Origin: Amorphophallus konjac
Lineage: Eukaryota > Streptophyta > Magnoliopsida > Alismatales > Araceae
Assembly (NCBI GenBank): GCA_022559845.1
Contig: JAHNEJ010001806.1
Location: forward strand, 62,001-126,000
Length of the DNA stretch: 64,000 nt
Reading direction: 5' to 3'
Position 1 is the first letter of the stretch. Each line of letters starts with the position of its first letter. Positions 1-16,344 of this stretch are shown here, one piece after another. The notes beneath the pieces are model-generated. The model worked only from the letters and a program-made list of their open reading frames with translations, was not told where the DNA came from and searched no databases. The position numbers and the translations under genes are program-made.

Positions 1-634
1 CTCTCCCTCACACAATCTCCTTTACTCGAGCCCGGGCGGCGTGTTCGACCTCCCGGAGTCGAACACGGCATCCGCGCTCGATTATCAAATCCGCTCTTAG
101 GGTTTTCAGATCAACCTCCCCCCCCCCCCCCTACCAAGCAACACCACACCCCATTACACACTTGGGGTGTCCTGCCTGCCTGCCTGCCTGGTTTCGGCGG
201 TTCCATTCTGCCTCGTGGAGCCAGTTAATGTCCGAATTAATATGGTCCAAGGGAGATTAAATAACCAAGTCCCCTTAGTTGACTTGGAGAGAGGGGCGTC
301 CCCTCTCTTATCCTCTTATGGGGTTATTTTAATCCCACCTTGTCTCCCTAGAGGCTCGATCCGCAGCCAGTTGATTTGAGATAGCATGCACGGGGACTTC
401 ACATCCCTGTAATTCTTCCCCTCCACCCCGCTGTGTATATATTCTCTCTTCCACTGTATATATATCTGCTCGTTTGTCATCTTCCTCGCTTGATGACAGC
501 ATGATGGAGGACAGCTGAACATATAGATATATAGCTGCTCGGTCACGTACAGTCCCCCAGTTGCAGCTCGATCGATGGATCGATCTCTAAAGCTAGCTTA
601 ATCATTCTCCCGTATTTAACAGCATATATATAAA

Positions 635-671
<37 letters not shown>

Positions 672-1102
672 GTTCACCTGATTAAGATTAATGTTTAGCT
701 CTCTCTCTCTCTCGTGCAAAATAACCAGCTGCATCGTCGCATCAACGAACACGTTAACTGCAGTTGCTCTATGAATGGCAAGCAAGCATGCAGCCAGAGA
801 TATCCTAAGCTGCAGAAGAAGCTGTCATCTCATCCCAGAGAAACAAGGGAATGATTAATGAGCTCACTGGCAGCTAGCGCTCCTTTTAATCTTGCGTAGT
901 AGACCCGCGAAGATGATGAGCCAATGGCGCATGTGTTTATACGCTGCGCAGTTCTGGCACACAGTACGTACTCTTATACCTAGCTAGGGTCGATCGCCCG
1001 TTCTGTTAATTTCCCTCTCTCCGTGATGAGCTACTATATATATATATACTGGGGACGTACGTACGGGTGGTCGTAGAAAAAAAATACAACATTAGGTGCT
1101 CC

Positions 1103-1137
<35 letters not shown>

Positions 1138-2389
1138 AATGCGTATAAATTTAGAATGTCTACTTTGAGATATTATCTCCGCTATGTCCGAGACGATTAT
1201 AATTTTGTACTTTTTATGCTATGCTCAAGGCCGCTAAGATTTTATCCTTTTTACGTTACGTCCGGGACGACTAGGTTTTGTCCTTTTTTTACTGATAAAA
1301 GGATCCTCAAACGAGAAGATCAAATCTTAATTATAAACACATGTCTATTTTTATAGTTTTCAATATGAGATCTTTTGAACCCCCTTCTTTAACCCTCTAC
1401 GTACACTAGCCCCCCCTCCGGTTGTCCCTCTTCGTTAGGTCTCTACACTAGCCCTCCCAGTTAAGGTGGACTTTGTGTTTATTGGGCCAGGATTCCTAAA
1501 GACGGCGCAAACGAAGACGTACAAATTTATGATGTCACTTTTGAAGTATTGTTCCTATTACACCCGAGGGCGATTAAACTTTTGTCTTTTTTTACTGGAA
1601 AAAAGAGTCCTCAAAAGAAAAGATCAAGTCTTGTTTATAAACACATGATCATCTTTATAATTTTCAATATAAGATCTTTTGAATCTCCTCTTTGACTTCG
1701 TTGATTTCGCGGGGTGGGCAGGGCTTAATCACGTACCCTCTCGATCTGGAGTACTTAATTTAAAAAGCCAATTACGATATGTGATCAGATGTGTGTATAT
1801 GATGGATCATCTGGGCCGGGTCTTAATTTGCTCACTGTTCATGTACCTGCTAATAAGAAGCTAGCGTTTCTTTAGTTAATTAGTTAATTAATCAATTATC
1901 TGGGACAGCCCGACTGATCGATCAAACTAATTAATTAAAGGCCATAACATATATATCCACTAATTAACGCTGGCTGCTGGATATATGCATGGTCCCGGCC
2001 GGCCATTAGGGTTCCCCGAGCACGACAACGAAAAGGACAACAGTGCCGGAGGGGGGGCGCTGGTGTCACAGACCACGCGTATGTATATATATATATATAC
2101 ATATATATCCGATCGATCTACAGGAGGCCTCACATTGGATCCCCTTATACGACGACGGTGAGGAAGGCGAGGGGGGGGAAGCGGGGGTGGAGGGGGGCAC
2201 GTGCGAGGGACGCAGGTCCCCCCCCTCCCCCCTCTCCGCCCAACCCCTGCAACGAGACAGCATGCAAGACAAACCCATCTGTCCCGCCTAGGGTTTGGAT
2301 CTTCCCACTTTTGAAAGTGATGGGAGAATCGTGCGACATATGTACTTTGCATTCTCATGGCCACAATTAATATATATATATATGTATAC

Positions 2390-2428
<39 letters not shown>

Positions 2429-2622
2429 GCTAGCTAGGTACTCAAATTTTTATCAATGTTTTTTTTCCATTTAAAAAAAGAAAAAATTGCGGTCTCCAGA
2501 AGATAATTTTACGTACTAAGACATATATATATATTACAGATTTAGATAACTTCTTTTAAGGGGCATCAGCTCCATCTTTCGAAGATGTATGATGCTTTAC
2601 GGCACATATGTTCATTCTTTGG
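1..2622. other. AT-rich intergenic DNA with TA microsatellites
   Basis: No convincing gene is visible on either strand. The short ORFs are low-complexity translations. The stretch holds TA/AT runs at about 623-668, 1105-1135 and 2368-2428, a poly-C run near 118-131, and a purine/pyrimidine-skewed G-rich and C-rich patch at 2155-2245. Two related segments, near 1140-1350 and 1510-1680, share wording such as 'aaaagatcaaatctt..ataaacacatg' and so look like an old local duplication. Nothing here supports a promoter or an RNA gene. Confidence 0.6.
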
Positions 2623-2842
2623 GTCACTTTGATAAAGGGGTGAGTTAGGGGCGGGTAAGTCACCCCGAGTGACTCACCCCTAATCCACTTCGAGTGATTT
2701 ATTTCATCCTTTTAATTGTAGTGAAAAAATTAAGTTTATCTTTAATCGACCCCGGTTAACATAAAAAGAGTCAAATTAAGATTAAGTCATCTCACTCCGG
2801 ATAACCCACCTTAACCCGACTTACCCTTTGATCAAAGTGGTC
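2623..2842. mobile_element. MITE-like element with terminal inverted repeats
   Basis: The left end reads GTCACTTTGATAAAGGGGTG. The right end, read on the opposite strand, begins GACCACTTTGATCAAAGGGT. The two match imperfectly over roughly the first 35 bases, and the 220-bp interior has no coding capacity. That is the shape of a non-autonomous DNA transposon. I could not find a clean target-site duplication (flanks ttctttgg / ttaagtga), so the superfamily is unassigned and the boundaries may be off by a few bases. Confidence 0.55.
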
Positions 2843-3149
2843 TTAAGTGACAAAGACGGATGTGATGCATTTTATAAGTTCAAAACCTCAGAGTTATAAT
2901 CTATTTAAACAAATATAATTATGAGTACCAGTAAAAAGATCTAGCAGCTGGCTGGATAACCATTAATTAATAATTAATTAGCTCACTGCTGATGGTACTT
3001 AATTAGGCCGGGGAAGAGTGCTTATTGTTTGGACCAAATTTGCTGAAAGATATATATATATATATTCTTATATTTGCTGAAAGCTATATTATTCTTATAT
3101 TTGCTGAAAGCTATATATATATATATATAATAAGAAAGGGAGGATTAAT

Positions 3150-3367
3150 TTGCGATGTAAAATATCCGACGGTCAATATCCGTCTTAAATATGTCGGAAA
3201 TCCGCTGCAACTCTTCTCTGAGATAAATTTCTGACAGAATATGAACGAATATTAACTGTCCTTATTTTCGTATTTTTTTAATATTATATTTAAATATGTC
3301 ACCTGAACATTAAAAAATGTGTAAAAATGTTTCTATAATAAGATCCATTTGATTGTTTAATAAGACG

Positions 3368-3408
<41 letters not shown>

Positions 3409-3610
3409 ATAAAATTAAGGATGAAATCATAGTTCATTCCTTGCATATATATATATACTTGGTAGCCAGAGAAAATAATAATTTATGATGTAAAATATTC
3501 GACGGTTAATATCTGTCTTAAATCTATCGCAACTCTTTTCTGAGGTGAATTTCTGACGGGAATATATATAGACGAATATTGACAGTCCCTATTTTTACAT
3601 TTTATTATAA
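3150..3610. repeat. Diverged direct duplication of about 130 bp
   Basis: The stretch from about 3152 ('gcgatgtaaaatatccgacg') to 3275 recurs from about 3487 to 3600 ('tatgatgtaaaatattcgac'). Both copies carry 'gacggt(c/t)aatat(c/t)(c/t)gtcttaaat', 'gcaactctt(c/t)tctgag' and 'atttctgac(a/g)g'. They have drifted by substitutions and small indels, so the duplication is old. The compound CT/CA microsatellite at 3369-3408 lies between them. Confidence 0.7.
3369..3408. repeat. Compound microsatellite (CT)11(CA)9
   Basis: Eleven CT units pass directly into nine CA units. The flanks ('gtttaataagacgt' before; 'aataaaattaaggatgaaatc' after) match those of the much longer compound locus at 5439-5588, so the two are paralogous copies of one microsatellite that expanded to different extents. 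Confidence 0.95.
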
Positions 3611-4825
3611 TATACGTGACAATATATATTTCTAATATTTTATTTTATATACCTGCGGTTAGTTTATATTTACAAAAACACAATCTAGACGTCAATTAGA
3701 ATGTTATTAAACGATTTTGAAGTTTAGATACACAGCTTCTCAACATCACTTCTGATTCATATGCTTGTTGGAACTATACAGAGTCATCGTCACAACAGCG
3801 GATAACTTTTGAGTCTCTTCGATGCAAGCATTGCTTTTTCTAGGCGTCTCCATGTGCATGTTCGTACAAACGCGCCATCATCTCATCTCGATCTTTTTAA
3901 TAGATTTATCATTCGTATCTGTTTGATCCACGCCGTGACATCAAAATTTCGATCGTGAAACTGAATTGTACGTACCAGCACATAATTAATTAAGGACGCA
4001 GTGAATTAACAGTCAGAGACGACGGTGACGAACGTTCTTTCTCAGATTAATTGGTCTCTGTTCTTCGTCTCGATCGTGTGTAGCCTCCCATCTTCGACTC
4101 GGTCCGAGTTGAGATGACTCGGGCGGATCTACTTGGATCCATAAAAATCAGAGACATGATCTGATTGACTCGGACCAAGTCACTCCTCCCGCCCTCTCTA
4201 CCCTTCTCTGCGACCTTCTAGGCGTGCTCCGATGAAGATCCAACGGTGGTAGACGAGATCCGACGGCGCGGACAATGATCTGAGCAAAAGGGACGTTGCC
4301 AGCCATGGCGGGGCACTACCGGGGATGGGGCGGTGGTGCCAAGGTGAGAGAAGAAACTGCCGTCGGGTTGAGAGGGCGCTAGGATGGGGGAAGAAATGTC
4401 TACTGGGTGGGGCGGGAGACGACCGAGTTAGCCCGAGTCTCGTGCGACTCGGACATACCGTATCGAATCAGGGCGATCCCGATCTAGTACGGATCACCGA
4501 GTCGACGAACCTTACTTCGTATATAGAAATACTGCCGTGTAATTTGTCCACTTCTTTTTACTACACTTATTCGGAGGTACACAGTCGTTTGATCAAAATA
4601 TTTAAAAATATGTAAAAATGTCTCTATAATATGATCCATTTAATCGTGTTTAACGAGAACTGCTAGCTACCTGTATGGACATATATAAAAGTTACTCGTC
4701 CAACGTGTTATTGGTCCACGCATTAGTGCACGGGCCCCACGTACGTAACAAGCTCCCTAAATGCTCATGTTCTTTTTTCCATAAAGTTATTTGTTACCCT
4801 TAACTTATTATTTGTCATTTTTAGT
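3611..4825. other. Intergenic DNA, no gene seen
   Basis: No ORF with protein-like composition is visible. A moderately GC-rich stretch around 4080-4510 contains repeated 'gactcgg' wording ('gactcggtccgagttgagatgactcggg', 'gactcggaccaagtcactc'), suggesting a decayed inverted repeat or mobile-element remnant that I cannot classify. The 4590-4650 part ('atttaaaaatatgtaaaaatgtctctataat') is related to 3310-3350 and belongs to the local duplication noted there. Confidence 0.4.
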
Positions 4826-5256
4826 GTCAAGGGTGACAAATAAAAGTGACAAATAACTGACTAACGGTGACAAATATCTTTTTTACATTGGGAAAGTAAA
4901 TTTGTATAAGAAAATGATGAAATAAGGGGGACAAATTATTATATAAGGGTGACAAATAACTATCTATGAGTGACAAATAGCTATCTAAGAGTAGCAAATA
5001 GATATCTAAAGGAGACAAATAATCAACTAAATGGGACATAAAGTCACTCGTGTCCACGATGATCGAGTCTCCAATCAAGGGTGACAAATAGCAAAATAAA
5101 GGTGACAAATAGATATGTAAAGGTGAAAAATAGATATCTAAGAGAAATAAATAGAGAATTAAGGGGGACAGTCATGTTCACGAGCATTCTCCGGTTAAGA
5201 GTGACAAATAACATAATAAGGGTGACAAATAACTTAATAAGAGTGACAAATTAATA
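4826..5256. repeat. Degenerate minisatellite with core TGACAAATA
   Basis: The nonamer TGACAAATA, usually preceded by AGGG or AGAG and followed by 'actatctaag' or 'gatatctaaa', recurs at irregular 20-30-bp spacing through the interval. Copies have drifted to 'agcaaata', 'ggacaaata' and 'gaaaaata'. Read on the minus strand it yields a repetitive Leu/Ser/Tyr-rich ORF (4827-5108), which reflects the repeat and not a gene. Confidence 0.85.
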
Positions 5257-5435
5257 GCACGACAATAAAAATTTTTTTAAAATCTCATTCGACGTCACGG
5301 TGGTGGTACACCATCGTCTCGAAAATAACAAAATTTGATATACTTGTCACTCTACATGGACCAATGCAGTTCCACACAGTGATTCCAACAAAATATTACT
5401 ACCCGAATAATAAGTATTTCTCTTGTTTAATTAGA

Positions 5436-8807
<3,372 letters not shown>

Positions 8808-9065
8808 TGAAATATTTTGTAAGATTGATATAATTTGTTACATGAATTACATATTTTATTAGAGAAATGAAATATTTTATTTGACTATATAGAAATGAAT
8901 ATTGAAATATTTTGTAAAAATAAAATATTTGTTACAAGAACGAAATGTTTTGTTAGATGAACGAAACATTTGGTATAAAGATAAAATATTACATAAATAA
9001 AATATTTTGTTATAAGAAAAAAAAATAAATCTAACAAAATGTTTCAATTTTATACCAAAATATTT
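8808..9065. repeat. Degenerate AT-rich minisatellite, core GAAATATTTTGT
   Basis: The phrase 'gaaatattttgtta(t/c)aagaa' and variants (gaaatgttttgtta, aaaatattttgttat, gaaacatttggtata) recur at roughly 20-30-bp intervals. The last copies are in inverted orientation near 9030-9065 ('aaaatgtttcaattttataccaaaatatttt'), so the array is partly palindromic. Confidence 0.7.
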
Positions 9066-9638
9066 TACTCCTGTATTTTTTTATCGAGTAAAAAACGAGT
9101 CGTACGAGTCTGACGTGCGCGGGACATCTTTTTTTACGTGAAAATGATCCTTTCATCTTTTTTGGACCAACGAGAAAGTAGATTAATTACAATTTGAGCT
9201 GAATCTATACACCGAATTCGATGCACAAAATATTACTCTTATTTTAAAGTACGTGCGCATGTAAACTAATTTAGGTTTAGCATGCAGTCCAAACTCTCAA
9301 CCACTAAGGTGGGGGGGGGTTTCTAAAACTAATTAAAAGAAATTTTTTTATATATTTTCATTCAACTGACACGTAACTATTCCGACTTAAATCAATACAT
9401 GGACAAATTAACAAATATGATTCACATGACTTAAAACCATAATTAATCACACGATCTGATTTCATGTTAAAATAATTTTTGACCCTCCAATACAAGATTA
9501 ATTACTCCAGTGGCATGTGATAATTAAGAGACGCATGTCTGTTACCTGAAGCCTCAAATCCATAGTCACTTATTCTCTTAATTGCGTTGCAAGAAATCTC
9601 TATAAATAATTAAGAAGATTATAACCTTTAATGAATGT

Positions 9639-9691
<53 letters not shown>

Positions 9692-10689
9692 TAGTGGGCA
9701 ATTGGAAGCCTGCATATGGTACAGCAAGAATAGTACTATATATAGTGAAGAGAGAATTTAAATAGTCTAAAAATGAAAAGGCTACTCCGTTGCAATTTAA
9801 AATTGATAAGAGGCATTTGAAAATTTTGTAAATTGTAAATATTTATTAATATATTTTATCAAATACCCTGAAAAGGAGGATAAAAAGTCCAATGCTCAAG
9901 TTAATATCAAGAATTTAGAGTTCGTATCATGAAGAGGATGTAGAAGGTGAATTTGAACCTTTTCAAGATGGGAATTAAAACATTTCAACGTACTGATTTT
10001 TTTAATGATACGGTGTAATATGGTTGATATCGTTGTGTACCGCGGTTGTACCATTTCTGTCACCTACGAAGTCAGTATGTCGTCGTTGAAACTTCATCTC
10101 TTGTACCGCATGTATACAACGGATCGATCATATTAGATTTGGGATGATACAACACAGTACTTGCGATTTGCATCGGTACGGACCTGTACGTCAAACCCTG
10201 ATCAGTGCTCGATCGGTGTCACCTTCGTGGACCGGGACGACTTGATTAAACTTTCACAAGCTGAGAGCTCTCGTCGTTCTAGGACAAGGGTCCAATGGGG
10301 GCACCACCAAACTAGGTTGATCTTGAAGACGTTGGACCCTCTTGCTTTGAGAATTGGGGCAGATGTGAACGTCAGAACTTGGGCTGCAAACGGGTCTGAA
10401 TCGAACGAGGAATCAACAGGTTTTAATTTTGACTTCAGTAAGAACAATCAGTTTTTTATTGCTATAAAATTAGATTATATTATTTCTGATTCCATTCCGA
10501 TTCCAATTACCCGAAACGGAACCGTTTTCGATAAATATCGGGATGTTACGTCTATGTAAAATTATATATTTAAAGATTATAGTTTACACATTTTATTTCT
10601 AACTTAAAACTCTCTTTAAAAAATAATTAATTAAAATTGTCCGGTTACCACCTTCATAACTCATAAAAATATTTAAGCTAACTTCAAAC

Positions 10690-10727
<38 letters not shown>

Positions 10728-11068
10728 AGATTTGATAATTAAAAAATAGTCTAATCATGAATCTGAAACAGGGTATGGAAATTGCATGCAGTTTTCGATT
10801 CTGATTTTGATGGCTTATCTGAAAATCCAATTCCAATAACTTACTGGTGATATGTTTTATACGTCTGAAACCTATGAAAATAACTGAAATCGGGTCAAAA
10901 TTTGGGAATATCTGGCTCTATTTGCAGCCCTGATAAGAGCTCTTCATTGAATTGTTGAAGTTTAGTTGACAGTGGACCAAGTCAAGACCACTTGGGCTCG
11001 GAACAACAAGGGTCAACTTGGGTTATGACGTTGTGGCCCATGAAATATTGGAATTAGAATTGAACTTA
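9066..11068. other. Intergenic DNA, one unexplained 132-codon ORF
   Basis: Contains TA tracts at 9640-9685 and about 10692-10722. A plus-strand ORF at 10161-10559 (132 codons) has mixed, protein-like composition in its first half (around residues 20-80), but I do not recognise a family and see no splice or promoter context. It may be a remnant of a mobile element. The rest shows no supported feature. Confidence 0.35.
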
Positions 11069-11332
11069 GGGCGCGTTTGGAATGGATTGAGGGTGGGGGG
11101 ATTTTTTTTCAAAATCCCCTAGAGAGAGAGAAAAAAAACACATTTTAAGTAGAGTTTAGATATTTTTCAATTCTCTTCTCTTTCTCCCTATCTCTCTTTA
11201 AACCTCAAAATTTATCATAAAGTAAAAGTTGATGGGACATTGAGACATTTGAAAATACTTTTGAGAGAGAGGAGGAATTCCAATGATTAAAATCTCCAAA
11301 ATTCCTCTCCTCAATCCGTTTCAAACGCACCC
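11069..11332. mobile_element. PIF/Harbinger (Tourist-like) MITE
   Basis: The ends are inverted repeats: left GGGCGCGTTTGGAATGGATT, right (reverse complement) GGGTGCGTTTGAAACGGATT, followed on both sides by GAGG. The element is flanked by TTA on the left (11066-11068) and TTA on the right (11333-11335), the 3-bp TTA duplication typical of PIF/Harbinger insertions. At 264 bp and non-coding it is a non-autonomous Tourist-type MITE. Confidence 0.85.
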
Positions 11333-12729
11333 TTAAGTAATTGGCCGTACCTAACTCTAACACACGCGCACGAGGATTGACCTGAATTCTCTCTCTCTCT
11401 CTCTCTCCACGTTGTGTATGAATGGAAGACTTTCCCCCCACAATCTAGTGACAATTTCACCCATTTAAACATTGACTATTCCATATCCAAAGATCTCACC
11501 GGTAGGAAATAAATAAATTGTCTACGCACCCCATCATCTTTGGGTACCATGCACTCGAGCATATATATGTCTTCACAAATTTGCGAGTTAAACTCCTTTC
11601 CTACAACCAAAGAGGAGGGACTCGAATCTAATGGCCTCCCAAAGAAAGGGAGATGAGGTGGTCAACCAAATTACTCAAGGCTCATTGGCATGCAGTGGAT
11701 ATCACACACCCCTCAAATGATCACATTTAGAGCAAGAGAAATGCTGAGATTTGACAGGAATGCAGATTAATTTGCATGCAGATTATATGTAGATGTGGAG
11801 AGACTTTGTATTTGTAGAATTTTTAGACGAATAAGATCTGCCTTTGGTACTATCACTTGGTTTTTTTTTCCAAAAACAAAAAAAGAAAAGAAAACCAAAC
11901 TTGGTTCGTCGCTTTGATCGATTTCCTTCTATCCAGAGTACGTAGTTAAATCAGGGGATCCTTTTCATTTCTACCTTCGCTGTCGAGTACCCTGAAGTAG
12001 TCCCTGGATAAGTTCATTTTTGCATCTTTCTAAGACTCCTTTGCGGAGCCTAGGAAGATGGGGGCAAAACTTCTTCCTGGCTGCAAGCAAGTGGTTCAAC
12101 CATGCAACCAAAATGCCCTGCACATTAATTATAATTATATATACAGGCCTATGCTACATCTATCATAGTAGTATATTCTTCTAACAAATAAATACCCAAA
12201 TTAACAGAGCAAAACAAGACACACCTCTACTGCTGTCACTAGCAACACTGAAATAATTACTTATTGACACCGGTATGTTTTAATGCAGTAACCAAATACC
12301 CCATTGAACAGTAGATAAAAAGGAGCTTGAAAGTTGTTATTAGTCACCTAAATAAGAAAATGTCTCCTCCTACGCCTACGCCTTCGGGTTCTTCTGCTTC
12401 CCTGTGTCAACATGATGGAATATAACAAGAGGGGAGGAGGAGAAGAAAGGGTGTCCCAAATGTGGGCAGATGCACACGCTCATCGATATCCCAGGGTGAT
12501 GAACAACAACGTATATCAAAAAATAACCATCCAATGACGCAGGTTCATCTTCGCTCCGCTTGTTTTGAAGCTTATCTTACTCGAATAGTGTTTTATGTAC
12601 AACCAGATGGTAGTACATATCCAACTAGAGGGTGAAAAAAATTGAAACAATAATAAGCTAGAAGAAAATGGTACACTGATATACAAAGGAGCTAACCTCC
12701 TTTTTTGTTTTAGGTTCTCCAACATGGCC
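11333..12729. other. Intergenic DNA and probable kinase 3' flank
   Basis: No gene is visible up to the kinase stop codon. The right-hand few hundred bases (about 12340-12729) should contain the 3'-UTR of the minus-strand kinase exon next to it, but I did not find an unambiguous polyadenylation signal. A short CT tract lies at about 11388-11407. Confidence 0.4.
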
Positions 12730-13113
12730 TCAGCCATCTCGATCACATATTTCGGTGAAGGTCAAGGATGCGCATGTGGTCTTACTTGAAAATAAAGGGG
12801 AGACATCGCATGCAGACAACCCAGCGCACATTGCATCTGTCGATTTAGTTTCTTTGGTCTTCTGTAGGCTTCTTATTTTGAAGTCCATGAAATCGGAGAT
12901 GAGGCCTGGGTTTGTGATCGTCTCCAGATTGGCATCCACCTTGCCTGTCAACATCTGGACAACAGTCGACATGGGTGGACGGAGTTTTGGAGTATCTTGA
13001 CTGCAGAGAAGACCAACTTTCAGGAATCTGCATGCTTCGTCGTGATCAAACTCACCACGTAAGGCAGGGTCCACGATCGAGAGCAGTTCGTTACGCTCAT
13101 GCAGCTCCCACGT
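12730..13113 (-). CDS. Terminal exon of a CRPK1-like receptor-like cytoplasmic kinase (partial)
   Basis: The exon encodes the last 127 residues of a Ser/Thr kinase of the plant CRPK1 / At1g16670 type. It begins at TWELHERNELLSIVDPALRG, the start of the C-terminal lobe helices, and continues through FLKVGLLCSQ, the invariant LRPPMSTVVQMLTG and NPGLISDFMD. It ends in a Ser/Thr-rich tail finishing FTEICDRDG before TGA. The 5' border is a splice acceptor: on the minus strand the bases before ACG-TGG read 'gatgcag', and this family has an intron at that point. ATG codons upstream (to 13152) are intronic. Family members act in cold and stress signalling at the plasma membrane; the exact role here is inference. 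I could not find the preceding exons (activation loop, HRD, DFG) on the minus strand up to 18.9 kb. Either a long intron was invaded by mobile elements or the gene is truncated. Confidence 0.8.
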   Translation of the reverse strand, partial: TWELHERNELLSIVDPALRGEFDHDEACRFLKVGLLCSQDTPKLRPPMSTVVQMLTGKVDANLETITNPGLISDFMDFKIRSLQKTKETKSTDAMCAGLSACDVSPLFSSKTTCASLTFTEICDRDG

Positions 13114-14684
13114 CTGCATCACCAGAATCCCGTGCATGACATCTGACTGCAACCAGTTTCATAATATTTAAGTCTTCTACCATTAGCAAGCAAGGACAGT
13201 ATTGGTTGACTAAGAAGTAAAACAAAAACAAAAAACCAAAACTTTGGGAGGGAACCAATCATCAGTTTCTAGCACATTTGTCATCTTTATGAATGAATAT
13301 TCTTACATCAACGACACCATGGCTTAGAATGGATGGTTGGTAGAAGAGACATGAAAATAACGTAAAATATTTACGTCATTTATCAAAATCTTTCTAACTT
13401 ATATCCAGAGAGAACAAGCAAAATGAACAAATAAGTCTGCAGGAGGAAGGGAAAGAATGACATGAACTTGCACAAAAAGCAACTGTGTCCAAGATGAAGT
13501 CAATGAAACCACAACAGAAGAAAGATTGAAAGATGCTAAGAGGAGGCAAACAAAAAACAAAAAAAAGCTGCCCTAAATATGGGACAGGAGCAAGTCCTGG
13601 TGTATTTATCAATAACTAACCATAGATTCTAAAGCTAAAGACAACTGGGAATGAAAAATAGGAGTATTAAATATCAATTGCAAATGGTCCACTCTCAAAT
13701 GGGAATAACCTGAGAAACATGCCAGACGAAAGCAATACTATTGTGTCATAGACAAACTCCATATGTAGTGTCCAAAAGCAGGCCAAGAAAGGTGACTAAA
13801 AATAGGAACAACAGTCCACCAGAAACACAAACATTGGCGGTGGATGATTATGTTGAAAAGGCATAAAATAACACTGACAATCACTGATTACATTAATGAA
13901 CTATAAACCAGTGTAAACCTTTGCACTGAATAAGTGTTTCTATACATTCTGCACACATGCGGTAAAAAAAAAAAAAGAAACAGCCGTCGGTTATTGATGA
14001 AGATGGTGGCATGCCATGTGAAGATAGGAAGAAGAGCAGGGCATGTAAATATGGAAATCTAGAGATTCGCAAACAAAGGAATGTGAGCAAAGTTGAGAAC
14101 CACATAACCCCAGTAGAAACAGAAAAATACTGGTCTGACACATTTCATATAAGTTTCCTCATCTTGCTCTTTACAGATCTTGCTCAGCACAAGTTGGGAA
14201 CTGCATATTCCTTTTGGTGCTTCTAGCAACTCCAGATATGTAAAGTCACCTTTGCATAAATACAGCAAATATAGCAATGAGAGGTCAGCCATGTCATTTC
14301 TCAAAACTCAAAAGCTTGTGTTTACCCTCTGTTTTTTTATTAATACCAGATATACATAGCATCATCACCAAACTGATGGAAGTCACTACCTCGAACAACC
14401 CCTACCTTCCTTCTTAGTCTTCTACCCAAATATGATAGCAGAAACCCCCATTGTCATCACCTCAACATGCACTGGAACTGTAACTTCCCCATTGCCTGCT
14501 ATGGTTAAACCCCATCAACACAATCACTGCCCTGCTATCACTCTCGGCTCCCTTGGAGTGGATGTGTACTTCCTCTCGCCTCTCTTGGCGAACATTCCAC
14601 ACCCTGTTTCCAAAGTCCATCATGGTCACTACAATGTGAATGGTGCCTAAATTACTACCTCACTCCTAGGATATCATTTACTAA
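13114..14684. other. Intronic or intergenic DNA left of the Helitron
   Basis: I find no further kinase exon on the minus strand. A plus-strand ORF at 14432-14650 ends 35 bases before the Helitron. This stretch is contiguous, once the Helitron is removed, with 18699-18972, and once the hAT element is removed with the copia remnant from 39634. It could therefore be the decayed left part of that copia element, but I do not recognise gag residues in it. Confidence 0.35.
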
Positions 14685-16344
14685 TCTATACTATATACTA
14701 TAAGAGAAAAGGCCGGTTTTTTTCCGCCGGTTCAATTGTGATGTTTCAGTTTAACTTTTAAGATCGGTTTCGGTTCAATAGTTTAATCCGCTGCCGATTT
14801 CTCCTCTCCCTCTTTCGTTCGCTCTAGGTTTCTTCCCCTCGCCTCCTTAGGTTTCTTCCCCCCGTCTATTTCCTCTGCTGCTGCATGCGTCTCAGCAGCT
14901 CACTATTGAGGTAGCTCTAGCCAACGGTTTGTTCACATTAGTTTTCTTCTGTGCAAGAATAATTTTTACAGTGAAAGAATTGTCTTATATCCTTGTCAGG
15001 CTGCAAACGATTGTGATATAGAACCAGTTGAATACGAGTTTTCTACTCTCAAGGATCTTGCAATAAGTCATGGGATTTTTGGAATGATCTCTTGGACTCA
15101 TTATTTATAGCAAACATGATGCTTTGATCCTCGCCGGTTTGTCAGGAGGTCAATTGTTTCGATTTTTTCGTCACTGCCAGTCCAACTGCTGTATCTCCCC
15201 CTTCCGTTGTTCTCTCCTCCTGGATCCCCCAAGAGAAGACTGCATGTGGAATGTATAACCATGCCTAGCATTTTGATATTTTCAGAAATTGTAGTGTTGC
15301 CATCATAATTTCATGAAGCAGATGCTTTACATTCATATAGTTTGAGCATTGAGCTTTACTTGAAAGTTTCATAAATTTCCTTTTATATTACTCTCTTGTA
15401 ATCAACTCATTGCTAACGTTTTGTTCACCTCGGAGTGAATCATCGTACAGTATCTACTGTTGGGAAGTCAACAAACATTCTGTGGCACGAATGTCCTGTT
15501 GGGAAGCTAGAACGACAGAAGTTACTTCAGCAGAAAGGATGTGTCATATGGATCACAGGTCTCAGTGGCTCAAGTTTGTAGTGAGATCTATTATTTCCTA
15601 TAGTTCCATCAACATTTTGTCCATGCACCTTTTTGTGATATGATCATTCGTAAACAGTAGCATATTTTTCCATGCCATGTGCCCGACCCCACTCAACCAA
15701 CCTGAGGCTGGCAAGTTTGAAGTTAATTTTTCTTCACTTTAGTAAAATTAAAATCACTTTGCTGAAGCTATTGTGCCTTTCAGAGAATGAACATGGCTTT
15801 TCTTCGTTTCCATATGCCTCATAACATACTTCTTGTTATTTCACTTTTAAACGAATCAAAAATCCCTAGGTCGTAGTCATCTGATTTACCAAATTTAGTA
15901 TTTTTATTCCCCAGTTGTCATGCACTCTTTATGAATCTTTTGAGTTGATAACATTTTTTTTTGTTATTGAGAAGCCTTTCTGAATGGTGTTTCCAAGTCA
16001 CATATGAAAAGATTCTTGCCTTAATGTCTTTGTTATTAAGTTTTGATCCCTTCCATACAATTGACACCTTATTTTTTCCCTCACATTTGTTCAAATGACC
16101 TGCTGATTTAAAACATAAATTTGTAACCCCAATAGTGAATGCTATTTTTCTCATTTTAGCTAGCTGTTCTAATCCTAAGAAAAGATAAAACCATTCACTG
16201 GAACAATAATTTAACCCCAACAATTTTGTAGATCTACCAGTGCTTCAGGCTGTATCGATTTCTTTTCCCCATGTATCATCTACTTTTGATTTTTCAAAGC
16301 TCATGTCAGTGAATACCTACAGGAAACAATATTTATTAATCTAG

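Noticed and set aside
10161..10559. 132-codon plus-strand ORF
   Set aside because: Composition is partly protein-like, but I recognise no family and find no supporting signals; mentioned only within the intergenic entry.
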